Part shown: one piece after another, positions 32,337 to 42,984 of the stretch | Numbering within the stretch: position 1 is the first letter of the stretch | Layout of the letters: each line of letters begins with the position of its first letter | Assembly: GCA_019911805.1 (NCBI GenBank) | Contig: JAIOJV010000074.1 | Location: 62,001 to 126,000 of the forward strand | Direction of reading: 5' to 3' | From: Gammaproteobacteria bacterium | Lineage (GTDB): Bacteria > Pseudomonadota > Gammaproteobacteria > Thiohalobacterales > Thiohalobacteraceae | DNA: 64,000 bases | The notes under the pieces: generated by a model | Databases searched by the model: none | Told to the model about the DNA's origin: nothing | The model's input: the letters and a program-made list of their open reading frames with translations, nothing else | Position numbers and translations under genes: made by a program

Positions 32337-33608
32337 TCAGTCTGACGCCACGCGCTGCTCTGTGGCATCGAACAACATGTAAGGCTTTGAATCACCGAGA
32401 ATCGCTGACTCATCCACCACCACCTTGCGGACATCCTCGAGGGTCGGCAGATCATACATGGTGTCGAGCAGGATATTTTCCAGGATCGTCCGCAGACCCC
32501 GGGCGCCGGTTTTCCGTGCCATGGCCTTGCGTGCAACGGCCCGCAGGGCGTCTTCGCGGAACTCGATCTCGCAGCCTTCCATCTCGAACAGCTTCGCATA
32601 CTGTTTGGTGATCGCGTTGCGTGGCTCGACCAGGATTTGGACCAAGGCATCCTCGTCCAGTTCCTCCAGTGTCGCGACGACCGGCAGGCGACCGACGAAC
32701 TCCGGAATCAGGCCATAGCGGATCAGGTCCTCGGGCTCGACGTCGTGGAGGACCTCACCGATATTGCGGCTGTCCTCCTTACTCTTGACCTCGGCCGAAA
32801 AGCCGATACCGCCCTTCTCGGACCGGCTGCGGATAACCTTGTCCAGACCGGCGAAGGCACCACCGCAGATGAACAGAATGTTGCCGGTATCGACCTGCAG
32901 AAATTCCTGCTGTGGGTGTTTGCGACCACCCTGCGGCGGGACCGACGCCATGGTGCCTTCGATGAGCTTGAGCAGCGCCTGCTGCACGCCCTCACCTGAC
33001 ACGTCGCGGGTAATGGACGGGTTGTCCGATTTGCGCGAGATCTTGTCGATCTCATCGATGTAGACGATGCCGGTCTGCGCCTTCTCGACGTCGTAGTCAC
33101 ACTTCTGCAGCAGTTTCTGGATGATATTCTCGACGTCTTCACCGACATAGCCTGCCTCTGTCAAAGTCGTGGCGTCGGCGATGGTGAAGGGGACGTTGAG
33201 CAGGCGCGCCAGCGTCTCGGCAAGCAGCGTCTTGCCGGAACCTGTCGGACCGATGAGCAGGATATTGCTCTTGGACAGCTCGACGTCTTCCTTACGGCTG
33301 CGCGCATCGAGTCGCTTGTAGTGGTTGTACACCGCGACCGATAACACCTTTTTGGCGCGTTCCTGGCCGATGACATATTCGTCAAGGACCTGCTTGATCT
33401 CTTTCGGCTTGGGCAGCTTGCTGCCGCTGGCGGCGGCCTTCTCCTGCATCTCCTCACGAATGATGTCGTTGCACAGCTCGACACACTCGTCGCAGACGAA
33501 GACGGAGGGCCCGGCGATCAGCTTACGCACCTCATGTTGGCTCTTACCGCAGAAAGAGCAGTAAAGGAGCTTACCGTCGTCTCCCTTGCTGTTTCGATCG
33601 TTACTCAT
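32337..33608 (-). CDS. clpX: ClpXP protease ATPase subunit ClpX
   Basis: A 423-residue AAA+ unfoldase. The N-terminal zinc finger uses Cys17, Cys20, Cys39 and Cys42. Walker A GPTGSGKT lies near residue 117, Walker [10 protein letters not shown] near 178, and the ClpP-docking IGF-type loop appears as GIGFSAEV near 268-275. The pore-loop GYVGED is also present. It feeds unfolded proteins to ClpP. It lies 190 bp after clpP on the same strand, the usual tig-clpP-clpX-lon order. Confidence 0.97.
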   Translation of the reverse strand: MSNDRNSKGDDGKLLYCSFCGKSQHEVRKLIAGPSVFVCDECVELCNDIIREEMQEKAAASGSKLPKPKEIKQVLDEYVIGQERAKKVLSVAVYNHYKRLDARSRKEDVELSKSNILLIGPTGSGKTLLAETLARLLNVPFTIADATTLTEAGYVGEDVENIIQKLLQKCDYDVEKAQTGIVYIDEIDKISRKSDNPSITRDVSGEGVQQALLKLIEGTMASVPPQGGRKHPQQEFLQVDTGNILFICGGAFAGLDKVIRSRSEKGGIGFSAEVKSKEDSRNIGEVLHDVEPEDLIRYGLIPEFVGRLPVVATLEELDEDALVQILVEPRNAITKQYAKLFEMEGCEIEFREDALRAVARKAMARKTGARGLRTILENILLDTMYDLPTLEDVRKVVVDESAILGDSKPYMLFDATEQRVASD

Positions 33609-33798
33609 AACCTACCCTCTTTCAGCTCAGACGCAGATCGGCCTTGCGGTTGCGATGCTTGAGGTACAGCCGCGATCAACTGCCGGAACCGCCGCGTCAC
33701 CGTCCGCATTCAACCCGCCCGCAGGCCCCATTCAACTACGGTTCTGTCGAGCTTACAAGCAATCCCCGTGCCCGCCTGGGGGCATTCCTGCTGATCGA

Positions 33799-34443
33799 TC
33801 AAGATTTAGCCACCTCGCCGGCGCGCTGCGACAGGACCTTGTCGATCAGACCGTACTCCCGCGCCTGCTCCGCGCCCATGAAATTGTCACGCTCGGTATG
33901 CTTCTGGATCTGCTCCAGCGGCTGGCCGGTATGCTTGGCGAGGATGGCGTTCAAGCGATCGCGGACCAGCAGGATCTCCCGGGCGTGGATATCGATATCG
34001 GTGGCCTGACCCTGAAAGCCCCCCAGCGGCTGGTGGATCATCATGCGCGAGTGCGGCAGGCAGTAGCGTTTGCCGTTCGCCCCGCCCGTCAGCAACAGCG
34101 CGCCCATGCTGGCCGCCTGGCCGATGCACATGGTGCTGACATCCGGCTTGACGAACTGCATGGTATCGTAGATCGCCAGGCCGGCACTCACCGAACCACC
34201 CGGCGAATTGATGTACAGGTGAATATCCTTGTCGGGGTTTTCCGACTCGAGGAACAGCAGCTGGGCGACGATGACATTTGCCATGTAGTCCTCGACCGGG
34301 CCGACGACGAACACCACCCGCTCCTTGAGCAGGCGCGAATAGATGTCATAGGCACGCTCGCCGCGCGCCGTCTGTTCGATCACCATCGGCACCAGATTCA
34401 GTGCCCTCGTGTACTGCGCCCCATCTTTGCCGTAATCGGTCAT
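33799..34443 (-). CDS. clpP: ATP-dependent Clp protease proteolytic subunit
   Basis: A 214-residue serine peptidase that forms the two-ring chamber of ClpXP/ClpAP. The catalytic triad is Ser112 ([10 protein letters not shown]), His137 (HSRMMIHQP) and Asp186 (ERDNFMG). The N-terminal segment LVPMVIEQT is where the propeptide of E. coli ClpP is cleaved and the axial loop forms. It begins 34 bp after tig, so the two are probably co-transcribed. Confidence 0.97.
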   Translation of the reverse strand: MTDYGKDGAQYTRALNLVPMVIEQTARGERAYDIYSRLLKERVVFVVGPVEDYMANVIVAQLLFLESENPDKDIHLYINSPGGSVSAGLAIYDTMQFVKPDVSTMCIGQAASMGALLLTGGANGKRYCLPHSRMMIHQPLGGFQGQATDIDIHAREILLVRDRLNAILAKHTGQPLEQIQKHTERDNFMGAEQAREYGLIDKVLSQRAGEVAKS

Positions 34444-34477
34444 GTGTAGATCCTTGCGAATGAGTTCGGATTGGCGA

Positions 34478-35779
34478 TCAAGCGCTCATGGTCTTGCGGA
34501 TTTCCGCCAACTCGTCGAAGGTGCAGCTCTTTTCCACCACCTGCACCTGGCCGAGCAGCCAGTCCACGACCTGCTCCTCGAGCGCCAACGACTGGGCACT
34601 GCCCATGGCCTCCTGGTTCTCATAGTACCACTTGACCACCTCGTCGGGATTCTCGTAGCTGGCGGCGATACCTTCGACCAGGCGGCGGACACGTTCAGGA
34701 TCGGCCTGGATACCGTTACGTTTGATGATCTCACCGATGATCAGCCCCAGGGCAACACGTCGGTGGGCCTGCTTTTCGAACAGGTTGCGCGGCAGATTCA
34801 TGCCCTGCGCAGCACCCATCTGCTGGTGGGATTCACGCATCAGCCGCTCGATCTCCTCGTCCAGGAGCGCCGCCGGCACGTCGATGGCATTGCGCTCGAG
34901 CAGCTGACTGAACGCGCGCTCCTTGACCACGGCGGTGACCATCTGGTCGAGTTCGCGCCGCATATTCCTGGCGACCTCTTCGCGTAACGCGCCGATACCA
35001 CCCTCCACACCCAGTAGCTTGGCGAATGCATCATCCACCTCGGGCAGCTCGAGCGCCGCGACTTCGTTGACCTTTACCTTGAACTGTACCGGCTTGCCCG
35101 CCACCTCGGCGCTGTGATAGTCGTCGGGAAAGCGCAGATCCAGGGTCACCTCGTCGCCCGCCCGGGAGCCGATCAGACGCTCCTCGAAACCCTCGATCAG
35201 GCGCCCGGCGCCGATCTCGAGTCGCATACCCTGGCCGCTGCCACCGGCGAACTCGGCACCGTCGATGGTGCCCACAAAATCCACGTTGACCTGATCGCCC
35301 TTGGCGGCGGCACGGTCGACCGTGCTCCAGTTCGCGCGCTGCTGGCGAAGTTTCTCCAGCATGGCATCGATGTCCTGCTCGCCAATGGTGGCGACCGGCC
35401 TCTCGATCTGCACATCGGCCACCGGGGCAGGTTCGAATTCGGGGTAGACCTCGAACTCGGCGGTGAATTCCAGGGCCTTGCCCTTCTCGATTGTGCGCGG
35501 CTCCAGCTTCGGCTGGCCCGCGGGCCGGAGGTTCTGCTCAGACAGCGCCGCGTGCAGGCTGGAGCTCATGAGGTCCCCGGCGACCTCGAGGTGTACCTGC
35601 TGGCCGTAGCGCTGCTGAACGATCTTGAAGGGCACCTTGCCGGGGCGGAAGCCCGCTATGCGCGCCGTGCGGGCCAGTGACTTGAGTCGGTTGTCGACCT
35701 CCTGGTCGATGCGCTCGGCAGGGACCTGCACGGTCATGCGGCGCCCCAGGGTACCGGTGGTTTCTACGGAAACTTGCAT
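34478..35779 (-). CDS. tig: trigger factor
   Basis: A 433-residue ribosome-bound chaperone and prolyl isomerase. The ribosome-docking signature GFRPGKVP is at residues 43-50 in the N-terminal domain. An FKBP-type isomerase domain spans about 150-245 ([18 protein letters not shown]), and a long helical C-terminal chaperone domain follows. Start at 35779 has an AGAGGTGA site; a 14-codon extension does not. First gene of tig-clpP-clpX. Confidence 0.96.
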   Translation of the reverse strand: MQVSVETTGTLGRRMTVQVPAERIDQEVDNRLKSLARTARIAGFRPGKVPFKIVQQRYGQQVHLEVAGDLMSSSLHAALSEQNLRPAGQPKLEPRTIEKGKALEFTAEFEVYPEFEPAPVADVQIERPVATIGEQDIDAMLEKLRQQRANWSTVDRAAAKGDQVNVDFVGTIDGAEFAGGSGQGMRLEIGAGRLIEGFEERLIGSRAGDEVTLDLRFPDDYHSAEVAGKPVQFKVKVNEVAALELPEVDDAFAKLLGVEGGIGALREEVARNMRRELDQMVTAVVKERAFSQLLERNAIDVPAALLDEEIERLMRESHQQMGAAQGMNLPRNLFEKQAHRRVALGLIIGEIIKRNGIQADPERVRRLVEGIAASYENPDEVVKWYYENQEAMGSAQSLALEEQVVDWLLGQVQVVEKSCTFDELAEIRKTMSA

Positions 35780-35911
35780 ACGTTCACCTCTGTTAGGAGA
35801 CGGCCTGGTACCGATTCTCAAGCCGGTCGCGGCCGCCGTTCAACCCTGACGAACTTCATTATGTTTCATGTGACTCGGCCGCCCGCCCGGGACTGCGCGC
35901 CGAATCGTAAC

Positions 35912-35996
<85 letters not shown>

Positions 35997-36069
35997 GAAT
36001 GCGCCCCCAAATATAAGTCAGACGTAAGCAGACGTGACCCGATTCGACCATGAGCGGCGAAACGTCCGC

Positions 36070-36075
36070 AGTATA
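36070..36075 (-). promoter_or_regulatory. possible -10 box for tRNA-Leu
   Basis: TATACT on the minus strand, about 75 bp before tRNA-Leu, followed by a GC-rich stretch. No good -35 hexamer at the right spacing, so this is tentative. Confidence 0.3.
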
Positions 36076-36160
36076 CCGCCATGCCCGGGCGGCGCGTAGC
36101 CCTTTGAAGACGCAACTCTCTGAAAAACGGTCAGGAACCACAGGAGATCGAGAGGGAGAG

Positions 36161-36237
<77 letters not shown>

Positions 36238-36309
36238 GGAAAGGGGTGGCATTGGACCAGAATCTGACTCCTGATTCAACTGCCTTGACCAGCCGTGGCC
36301 GGTCGAAAA

Positions 36310-36386
36310 TGGGGTGGACGATGGGACTCGAACCCACGACGACTGGAATCACAATCCAGGGCTCTACCAACTGAGCTACGTCCACC
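36310..36386 (-). tRNA. tRNA-His (GTG)
   Basis: Anticodon GTG in loop TTGTGAT. Acceptor GTGGACG/CGTCCAC with discriminator C and encoded CCA. The extra G at position -1, paired with the discriminator C, is encoded at 36386, the histidine identity feature. Confidence 0.95.
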
Positions 36387-36463
36387 ATCGAAACTGCCGC
36401 CTGTTCCCCGCGGATTGCCACCCCGGTACTACCTTGACCGGTGGTGGCCGCCCGCCGGCGTAT

Positions 36464-36540
36464 TGGCGCGCCCGGCAGGGCTCGAACCTGCGACCCTCGG
36501 CTTAGAAGGCCGATGCTCTATCCAGCTGAGCTACGGGCGC
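36464..36540 (-). tRNA. tRNA-Arg (TCT)
   Basis: A 77-nt cloverleaf. Acceptor GCGCCCG/CGGGCGC, discriminator G, encoded CCA, anticodon TCT in loop CTTCTAA. Reads AGA/AGG codons, which should be rare in this GC-rich genome. Confidence 0.95.
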
Positions 36541-36590
36541 GAAACCTGTCGATATCGCGCGGCGATGCCGCGAGCCGGGGGATGACACTA

Positions 36591-36667
36591 TGGTCGGGGT
36601 AGAGGGATTTGAACCCCCGACATCCTGCTCCCAAAGCAGGCGCGCTACCAGACTGCGCTATACCCCG
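36591..36667 (-). tRNA. tRNA-Pro (TGG)
   Basis: A 77-nt cloverleaf. Acceptor CGGGGTA/TACCCCG, encoded CCA, anticodon TGG in loop TTTGGGA. First gene of the Pro-Arg-His-Lys cluster, about 60 bp after a strong promoter. Confidence 0.95.
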
Positions 36668-36730
36668 CGCTCGTTCGCCTGCGCCCTCACCTAGAACTCT
36701 CGATTAAGGCCGGGCGGGACAAGGGCGCCG

Positions 36731-36760
36731 ATGATACGCGTTGCCAGCTACGGCCGTCAA
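36731..36760 (-). promoter_or_regulatory. sigma70 promoter of the tRNA cluster
   Basis: Minus-strand TTGACG (36755-36760), 18-bp spacer, TATCAT (36731-36736), followed by a GC-rich discriminator (CGGCGCCC) of the kind found at stringently controlled stable-RNA promoters. Confidence 0.7.
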
Positions 36761-36870
36761 CGCCGCGGACAGCTGGTTGCGGGCACGACGCACGCTTGTG
36801 ATCGCTACAAGCCGCGTGCGAGAATCGCCGGCTCTGTGAATCCACGCGACAGCACCCGGAACCACCACCG

Positions 36871-37725
36871 ATGACAGCCCAGTTGATCGACGGCAAGGCC
36901 ATCGCGGCCGACATCCGCCGCGAGGTCCGCGCCCGGGTCGAGGCCCGCAAGGTGCGCGGCCAGCGCCCCCCCGCTCTGGCCGTGATCCTGGTCGGGGCCG
37001 ATCCGGCCTCCGAGGTCTATGTGCGCAACAAGCGCAAGGGTTGCGAGGAGGCCGGTATCCTGTCCTTCGCCCATGACCTGCCGACGCACACCAGCCAGGA
37101 GCAGCTGCTCGCCCTCATCGACGCCCTGAACGCGGACCCTGTCATCGACGGCATCCTGGTACAGCTGCCCTTGCCGGGGCACATCGACGCCGTGACGGTG
37201 GTGGAACGTATCCGGCCCGACAAGGACGTCGACGGCTTCCACCCCTACAATATCGGCCGGCTCGCGATCCGCATGCCGCTGCTGCGCTCCTGCACCCCCC
37301 GCGGCGTCATCACCCTGCTCGAACACACGGGGGAGCCCTTTTACGGGCGCGAGGCCGTGGTGGTGGGTGCCTCCAACCACGTGGGGCGACCGATGGGTCT
37401 GGAACTGCTGCTCGCCGGCTGCACGGTCACGACCTGTCATCGCTTCACCCGCGACCTTGCCGCGCATGTCGGTCGCGCCGACATCGTGGTGGTCGCCGTC
37501 GGCAAACCGGGGCTGGTGAAGGGTGAATGGATCAAGCCGGGGGCCACGGTGATCGATATCGGCATCAACCGCACCGCGGACGGCCGCCTGATCGGCGACA
37601 TCGAGTTCGAGCCGGCGCGCGCACGGGCGGCCTGGATCACGCCGGTGCCCGGCGGTGTGGGCCCGATGACGGTGGCGACCCTGCTGCAGAACACCCTCAC
37701 TGCCACGGAACAGTTCCACGACTGA
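36871..37725 (+). CDS. folD: methylene-tetrahydrofolate dehydrogenase/cyclohydrolase FolD
   Basis: A 284-residue bifunctional cytosolic enzyme that oxidises 5,10-methylene-THF to methenyl-THF and hydrolyses it to 10-formyl-THF, supplying formyl groups for purines and initiator tRNA. Family motifs: [14 protein letters not shown] with the catalytic Lys near residue 54-56, PLPGHID, the NADP-binding region [13 protein letters not shown], and the C-terminal [10 protein letters not shown]. The VGAS variant replaces the common VGRS of the second signature. Single gene, transcribed away from the tRNA cluster. Confidence 0.96.
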   Translation: MTAQLIDGKAIAADIRREVRARVEARKVRGQRPPALAVILVGADPASEVYVRNKRKGCEEAGILSFAHDLPTHTSQEQLLALIDALNADPVIDGILVQLPLPGHIDAVTVVERIRPDKDVDGFHPYNIGRLAIRMPLLRSCTPRGVITLLEHTGEPFYGREAVVVGASNHVGRPMGLELLLAGCTVTTCHRFTRDLAAHVGRADIVVVAVGKPGLVKGEWIKPGATVIDIGINRTADGRLIGDIEFEPARARAAWITPVPGGVGPMTVATLLQNTLTATEQFHD

Positions 37726-37768
37726 GGCACAGCGGTTCCCCGCGCCGCTTCGAACGTGAAATCGCCGC

Positions 37769-39160
37769 TCAGGCACGCCGCCAGACGGTCCCCTGCGGCC
37801 CGTCATCCAGCAGCACGCCCTGCCCCTTGAGCAGATCGCGAATGCGGTCGGATTCGCCCCAGTCCTTGGCATGCCGCGCCGCGTTGCGGCGTTCGATCAG
37901 CGCCTGAACGGCCGCATCGTCGAGACCGCCGCTGCCGTCACGGTGGGCATGGCCGCCCTGGAAATAGGCATCGGGATCCTCCTGCAGCAATCCCAGGGTA
38001 CCGCCCAGCGCCGCCAGCGTCGTCGCCAGGTCGGCGGCCGGCGCCGATTGCTCCCGGGCCCGGTTCAGCCGGTTGGCAAGCTCGAACAGCACGGCCACCG
38101 CCTCCGGCGTGTTGAAGTCGTCGTCCATGGCGACGCGAAAGCGCTCGGCGTGTTCGGTGAGCAGCGTCCCGCCGCTGCGGTCGACCCCGCGCAACGCGGT
38201 GTAGAGGCGGGCCAGGGCACTGCGTGCCTTGTTCAGATTGTCCTCGGCGTAATTGAGCGGGCTGCGGTAATGGCTGCCGAGGATGAAGAAGCGCACCTCC
38301 TCCGGCCGGTAGCGGGTCAGCACATCGCGCACGGTGAAGAAATTGCCCAGCGACTTCGACATCTTCTCCTCGTCGACCTGGACGAAACCGTTATGGATCC
38401 AGTAGTTGACGAACTTGTGGCCGGTCGCGCCCTCGCTCTGGGCGATCTCGTTCTCGTGATGCGGGAACTTGAGATCCATACCACCGCCATGGATGTCGAA
38501 ATGCTCACCCAGGCAACAGGTCGACATGGCCGAGCACTCGATGTGCCACCCGGGTCGACCGGATCCCCAAGGCGAATCCCACGCGGGCTCGCCGGGCTTG
38601 GCGGCCTTCCATAACACGAAATCCAGCGGATCGTCCTTGGCCTCATCGACATCGACACGCGCACCGGCACGCAGGGCATCGGGCTGCTCACCCGACAGCT
38701 GCCCGTAGTCCGGGAAGCTGCTCACGTCGTAATAGACGTCGCCATTGCTGGCCGCATAGGCATGCCCGCGTTCGATCAGCGTGCCGATCATGCGGATGAT
38801 GGCGTCCATCGAGGCGGTCGCGCGCGGCTCGTGATCCGGGGGCAGCACGCCCAGGGCTTCGCTGTCCTCGTGCATGGCGCGGATGAAACGCTCCGTCAGC
38901 GCCGTGTAGTCCTCACCATTCTCCTGGGCGCGCTGGATGATCTTGTCGTCGATGTCGGTGATATTGCGCACATAGGTCAGCTGGTAACCGGACTGCCGCA
39001 GGTGGCGCGCGATCACGTCGAACACCACCAGCACCCGGGCATGGCCCAGATGGCAGTAGTCGTACACGGTCATGCCGCAGACATACATGCGGACCTTGCC
39101 GGGTTCGATCGGCTGGAAGGCTTGTTTGCGCCGGGTCAGGCTGTTGTAGATGTGTAGCAT
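37769..39160 (-). CDS. cysS: cysteinyl-tRNA synthetase
   Basis: A 463-residue class I aminoacyl-tRNA synthetase. The zinc-binding Cys28 region ([15 protein letters not shown]) carries the HIGH-like HLGH motif, and the second signature is KMSKS near residue 270 ([12 protein letters not shown]). Further zinc ligands are in HIECSAMS. The C-terminal anticodon-binding helices end in GTVWRRA. It lies 12 bp after gltX on the same strand, so the two synthetase genes form an operon. Confidence 0.97.
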   Translation of the reverse strand: MLHIYNSLTRRKQAFQPIEPGKVRMYVCGMTVYDYCHLGHARVLVVFDVIARHLRQSGYQLTYVRNITDIDDKIIQRAQENGEDYTALTERFIRAMHEDSEALGVLPPDHEPRATASMDAIIRMIGTLIERGHAYAASNGDVYYDVSSFPDYGQLSGEQPDALRAGARVDVDEAKDDPLDFVLWKAAKPGEPAWDSPWGSGRPGWHIECSAMSTCCLGEHFDIHGGGMDLKFPHHENEIAQSEGATGHKFVNYWIHNGFVQVDEEKMSKSLGNFFTVRDVLTRYRPEEVRFFILGSHYRSPLNYAEDNLNKARSALARLYTALRGVDRSGGTLLTEHAERFRVAMDDDFNTPEAVAVLFELANRLNRAREQSAPAADLATTLAALGGTLGLLQEDPDAYFQGGHAHRDGSGGLDDAAVQALIERRNAARHAKDWGESDRIRDLLKGQGVLLDDGPQGTVWRRA

Positions 39161-39172
39161 ACGAGGTACGTC

Positions 39173-40648
39173 CTAACGGAAGGATTCACAAACTTGTTCG
39201 GCCGCGCGCAGCCGCGCCCGGACCCGCGCGGCACCCAGCAGTGTCCAGAGTTGGCCCAGCTCCGGGCCGTTGCGCCAGCTACCGCCAGAGCCGGGGTCCT
39301 GCCGCTGTCCGCTGAGCGCGGCGCGCAGCGGCATGAACAGCGCCTTGGCCTTGCGCCCGGTAGCGGCGGCCAGTGCCTGGCTGAAGGCCTTGAACTCCGC
39401 ATGCTGGTCCACCTGCGCCTGGGCCGCGCGGAAGAATTCCGCACCGGCGGCGTGCAGCACCGCGCGCGCGTCCGGATCGAAGGCATCGGCATCGAAGGCT
39501 CCATCGGCCGCATAGAGACAACCGGCCCAGACATAGGCCTCCGCCGGCAGCGCGATGTTGTCACGGACCGTGCGCACGAAGGCCAATGCCTCGTCCGCGG
39601 GCACCCGCGCCTGGATATGCGCACCACCCCGGTAGGTCTGCGCGCGCATCCAGTCCCAGAGTTCCTCGTCCGTGCTGCGCAGCACCGCCTCCTTCTGCCA
39701 GTGCAGCAGCTGGCGCGGATCATGCCGCGCCGGCGCCCGGCCCAGGCGCGTGGGATCGAACTGCGCGGCCAGCGTTTCCATATCCATGAAACCGTCGGCC
39801 GCATAGGCATGCCCCATACGCGCCAGGTGGTTCGCCAACGCGAGCGGCAGAAAGCCGGCCTCACGCAGGGCGCGGATGCTGGTACTGCCCGTGCGCTTGG
39901 ACAGCGGGCTGCCGTCCGCGCCTACGATCAGTGAAATATGCCCGTAGCGCGGCAGCGGCAGACCGAGCGCCTCCAGGATCAGCAACTGGCGCGGCGTGTT
40001 CGCCAGATGATCCTCGCCGCGCACGACGTCAGTGACGCCCATGAGCGCGTCGTCGACAGCGTTGCAGAAGAAGAACGCGGCACTGCCGTCGGCGCGCCGG
40101 ATGACGAAATCGCCGATGTCGTCGCTGGCGAAACGCTGCGGCCCGCGTACCTGGTCCTCGAATTCGATCAATCGCGCCTCCGGAACGCGGAAGCGCAGGG
40201 TCGGCATCCGCCCCTGTGCCCGCCGTGCCGTGCGCTCGGCAGGCGACAAGCGGGCACAGGTGCCGGGATAGCGCGGCGGCCGGCCGGCTGCCAGCTGCAC
40301 CTTGCGCGCGACGCTGAGTTCCTCGGTGCTGCAGAAGCAGGGATAGGCCTGCCCATCCGCCTCCAGCGCCTCGAAGTGGCGCGCATACACCGGTGCACGT
40401 TCCGACTGTCGATAGGGACCGGCCGGCCCACCGACCTGCGGACCTTCCTGCCAGTCCAGTCCCAGCCAACGCAGGTCCATCTCCAGCGCCGCGGCGAACG
40501 CGTCGCGGCTGCGCTCGCGATCGGTGTCCTCGATGCGCAGCAGGAACACACCACCGTGGCGCCGCGCCAGCAGGGCATTGAACAGCGCCGTGCGCACATT
40601 GCCCAGGTGCAGTTCACCGGTCGGGCTGGGGGCGAAACGGGTCTTCAT
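39173..40648 (-). CDS. gltX: glutamyl-tRNA synthetase
   Basis: A 491-residue class I synthetase. RFAPSPTGELHLGN gives the HIGH motif at the N-terminus, RIEDTDRERS the family's acidic segment, and PLSKRTGS the KMSKS equivalent. Cys residues in CFCSTEEL mark the zinc-like insertion. The C-terminal helical anticodon domain is typical of bacterial GluRS, ending near residue 491. The ATG at 40648 places the HIGH motif at the proper distance; a GTG/ATG extension to 40675 is possible. Whether it also charges tRNA-Gln cannot be told; no gatCAB gene is in the window. Confidence 0.93.
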   Translation of the reverse strand: MKTRFAPSPTGELHLGNVRTALFNALLARRHGGVFLLRIEDTDRERSRDAFAAALEMDLRWLGLDWQEGPQVGGPAGPYRQSERAPVYARHFEALEADGQAYPCFCSTEELSVARKVQLAAGRPPRYPGTCARLSPAERTARRAQGRMPTLRFRVPEARLIEFEDQVRGPQRFASDDIGDFVIRRADGSAAFFFCNAVDDALMGVTDVVRGEDHLANTPRQLLILEALGLPLPRYGHISLIVGADGSPLSKRTGSTSIRALREAGFLPLALANHLARMGHAYAADGFMDMETLAAQFDPTRLGRAPARHDPRQLLHWQKEAVLRSTDEELWDWMRAQTYRGGAHIQARVPADEALAFVRTVRDNIALPAEAYVWAGCLYAADGAFDADAFDPDARAVLHAAGAEFFRAAQAQVDQHAEFKAFSQALAAATGRKAKALFMPLRAALSGQRQDPGSGGSWRNGPELGQLWTLLGAARVRARLRAAEQVCESFR

Positions 40649-40814
40649 CGGCGGCGGGGCGGGGCTCGGCTGCATGGCGCGGCCATGGTAACGGAAAGCC
40701 CCGATGTCGACAAAAGGCCAACGCCTGACGCCAGGGCCGAACCGGCGCCTTTCTCCCCTGCGCCAAACCCTTTATGATGGCGCCTCCGCGTTGATCGAGC
40801 GAGAGCCGAAACCC

Positions 40815-41420
40815 ATGTCCAGCCTGCATCGATTGATCCTTAGCCTGGCCGTCGCCTGCTTCATTGCCGGCACCGCCGCCGCCAACCCGACTGATAACCT
40901 GACTGATACTGGAGCCACCGCCGTGACCGTACAGATGCAAACCAACAAGGGCCTGATCGTCCTCGAGCTGGATGCCGAGAAGGCCCCCGGTACCGTGGCC
41001 AACTTTCTGGAATATGCCCGCGCCGGCTTCTACGACGGCACCATCTTCCACCGCGTGATTCCGAACTTCATGATCCAGGGAGGTGGCTTCGCACCCGGCA
41101 TGAACGAGAAGGCCACGCGTGCACCGATCAAGAACGAGGCCGACAACGGCCTGAAGAACAGCGTCGGCACCATCGCCATGGCGCGTACCCCGGACCCGAA
41201 TTCCGCCAGCGCGCAGTTCTTCATCAACGTGAAGGACAACGCCTTCCTGAACCACTCGGCGCCGACCGCGCAAGGCTGGGGCTACTGTGTCTTCGGTCGC
41301 GTCGTCGAGGGCATGGATGTGGTCCATGACATCGAGAAGGTCGCCACCGGCAACCGTGGCGGCCACGGCGACGTGCCGGTCGAGGACGTCATCATCGAGA
41401 AGGTCACGGTCGTCGAATAG
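40815..41420 (+). CDS. ppiA: periplasmic cyclophilin-type peptidyl-prolyl isomerase
   Basis: A 201-residue cyclophilin. A signal peptide ([20 protein letters not shown]) precedes a cyclophilin core starting near residue 36, with [13 protein letters not shown] (catalytic Arg) and [10 protein letters not shown]. At this locus, between gltX/cysS and lpxH, E. coli has the cytoplasmic PpiB; the signal peptide here suggests an exported PpiA-like enzyme instead. Gene name is by location, not by orthology. lpxH follows within 45 bp, so co-transcription is likely. Confidence 0.88.
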   Translation: MSSLHRLILSLAVACFIAGTAAANPTDNLTDTGATAVTVQMQTNKGLIVLELDAEKAPGTVANFLEYARAGFYDGTIFHRVIPNFMIQGGGFAPGMNEKATRAPIKNEADNGLKNSVGTIAMARTPDPNSASAQFFINVKDNAFLNHSAPTAQGWGYCVFGRVVEGMDVVHDIEKVATGNRGGHGDVPVEDVIIEKVTVVE

Positions 41421-41462
41421 GCCTCTGGCGTGCCGGGGCCCGACCGCCCCGGCGCCGTCCCC

Positions 41463-42194
41463 ATGAGCACCACCCTGTTCATCTCGGACCTGCACCTCGA
41501 TCCGCGCCGGCCGGCCGTGACCGCGTTGTTCCTCGACTTCCTCACCGGGCTGGACGCGGCCTGCGCCGCGCTCTACATCCTCGGCGATCTGTTCGAGGCC
41601 TGGATCGGCGACGACGAGGACGACCCCCAGGTGCTCGAGGTCCTGGCCGGGCTGCGGGCGGCCACGGCCCGTGGCCTGCCCGTGTTCGTCATGCACGGTA
41701 ACCGCGATTTTCTGCTCGGCGACGGCTTTGCCCGCAAGACCGGCTGCCGCCTGCTCACCGAGCCGGCGCTGATCGACCTGGGCGACGAGCGCGTGCTGCT
41801 GTTACACGGCGACACCCTGTGCACGGATGATCATGACTACCAGCAGTTCCGCGCCCTGGTGCGCGACCCGGCGTGGCAGACACAGTTTCTCGCCCGATCA
41901 CTTGCCGAACGTCGCGCCCTGGCCGCGCAGATGCGCGCGACCAGCCGCCAGCACACCGGCGAGAAGCAGGCCGAGATCATGGACGTGAATCCGCAGGCGG
42001 TCGCCGCGACCCTGCGCGCGCAGGGCGTGCGTACGCTGATCCATGGTCACACTCACCGCCCCGCCATCCATACCTTCAACCTCGACGGACAGCCCGCACG
42101 ACGCATCGTGCTGGGCGACTGGTATGAACAGGGCAGCCTGCTGCGCTGTGAAGGGAATGCCTGCGAACTGCAGGCGCTGCCACTCAGTCCCTGA
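41463..42194 (+). CDS. lpxH: UDP-2,3-diacylglucosamine diphosphatase LpxH
   Basis: A 243-residue metallophosphatase of lipid A synthesis that splits UDP-diacyl-GlcN to lipid X and UMP at the inner-membrane surface. Metal-binding motifs are in order: SDLHLD (residues 8-13), LGDLFEAWIGDD (about 40-51), MHGNRDFL (about 78-85), LLHGDTLCTDD and IHGHTHRP (about 194-201). Start ATG 41463 gives the normal N-terminus; a longer GTG frame overlaps little else. It follows the cyclophilin gene. Confidence 0.95.
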   Translation: MSTTLFISDLHLDPRRPAVTALFLDFLTGLDAACAALYILGDLFEAWIGDDEDDPQVLEVLAGLRAATARGLPVFVMHGNRDFLLGDGFARKTGCRLLTEPALIDLGDERVLLLHGDTLCTDDHDYQQFRALVRDPAWQTQFLARSLAERRALAAQMRATSRQHTGEKQAEIMDVNPQAVAATLRAQGVRTLIHGHTHRPAIHTFNLDGQPARRIVLGDWYEQGSLLRCEGNACELQALPLSP

Positions 42195-42206
42195 CGGACG
42201 GCAGCT

Positions 42207-42908
42207 TCAGGGAATCTCTTCGCGCCGGTAGTCAGCGGGCAGTTCGAACAGCGCCGCCGGCAGCGTCTGACCGGTCCGGTAATCCCGTAGCGCGCGCCGC
42301 ACACCGCCACTCACCGACTCCCGGATCGGCAACCCGGTCTGCAGCGCCCGATCCATCTCGTACACGTAGTTGGCGAGGAAGCACGGGGTGCGGAATTCCT
42401 CCGGGGTCTTGTAGAGATCACGGTACTGGCGGCCCGCCAGCCGCGCACGCATCTCGCGCAGAGCCGCGACGGCCTCGGGCAGCAGTCCTGGGACGACCAT
42501 TGCCTGCATGCACAGAGCGTCACCACTGTGCAGCCGGATCGCCTGCACCGCCTGTCCGCCGATCAAGGGTGCGTCCGGGTCGGTGGCGATATCCACCTGC
42601 ACCTCCGGCCGCGGACCCGCGGCAGCGGGGAGCGGCTCCGCAGTCACCACCAGCAGTGCGCGCCGCTCGTGCGAGACGCTGTACAGCACGCCGGTGCGGC
42701 GCTCGAACAGCAGATAGTCGCTATCATCCTCGCCATCGTCGCTGCGCAGATGGTCGGTGGTGATCAGCATGCGATTCGGATAGGGCTCGATGCCGGGCTC
42801 CTGTTCCTGCCAGAGCAGCACGCTGCCGGTCACGGTCGCGGCGGGCGCAGCCGCCGTCACGTTGACCAGTGCCAGCCAACACAGCCCGATCTGAAAAATC
42901 TGTCGCAT
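42207..42908 (-). CDS. exported protein of unknown function
   Basis: A 233-residue protein with a signal peptide (FQIGLCWLALVNVTAAAPA, cleaved near AAAPA). The mature domain mixes beta strands and acidic loops and has two Cys (ALCMQ, TPCFLA). It contains segments such as RMLITTDHLRSDDGEDDSDYLLFERRTG that recall beta-sandwich lipoprotein-like folds (quoted segment about residues 46-73), but I do not recognise the family. Start ATG 42908 has an AGGTGA site; GTG 42911 is directly before it. Convergent with lpxH, 12 bp apart. Confidence 0.65.
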   Translation of the reverse strand: MRQIFQIGLCWLALVNVTAAAPAATVTGSVLLWQEQEPGIEPYPNRMLITTDHLRSDDGEDDSDYLLFERRTGVLYSVSHERRALLVVTAEPLPAAAGPRPEVQVDIATDPDAPLIGGQAVQAIRLHSGDALCMQAMVVPGLLPEAVAALREMRARLAGRQYRDLYKTPEEFRTPCFLANYVYEMDRALQTGLPIRESVSGGVRRALRDYRTGQTLPAALFELPADYRREEIP

Positions 42909-42941
42909 CACTCACCTGCCTTATTCACGCCTTCCGGCTGT

Positions 42942-42971
42942 CCGGTTCCGCCCGGTTCCACCCGGTTCCAC
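42942..42971. repeat. 10-bp tandem repeat (CCCGGTTCCA)
   Basis: Three head-to-tail copies (CCGGTTCCG, CCCGGTTCCA twice), between the glycerate kinase stop and the start of the exported protein. Short; function unclear. Confidence 0.7.
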
Positions 42972-42984
42972 TGGGGGGAGCATA

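Noticed and set aside
36295-36585. Apparent small proteins over the tRNA cluster (WDSNPRR / GSNLRP-type sequences)
   Set aside because: These are familiar translation artefacts of tRNA genes read on the opposite strand.
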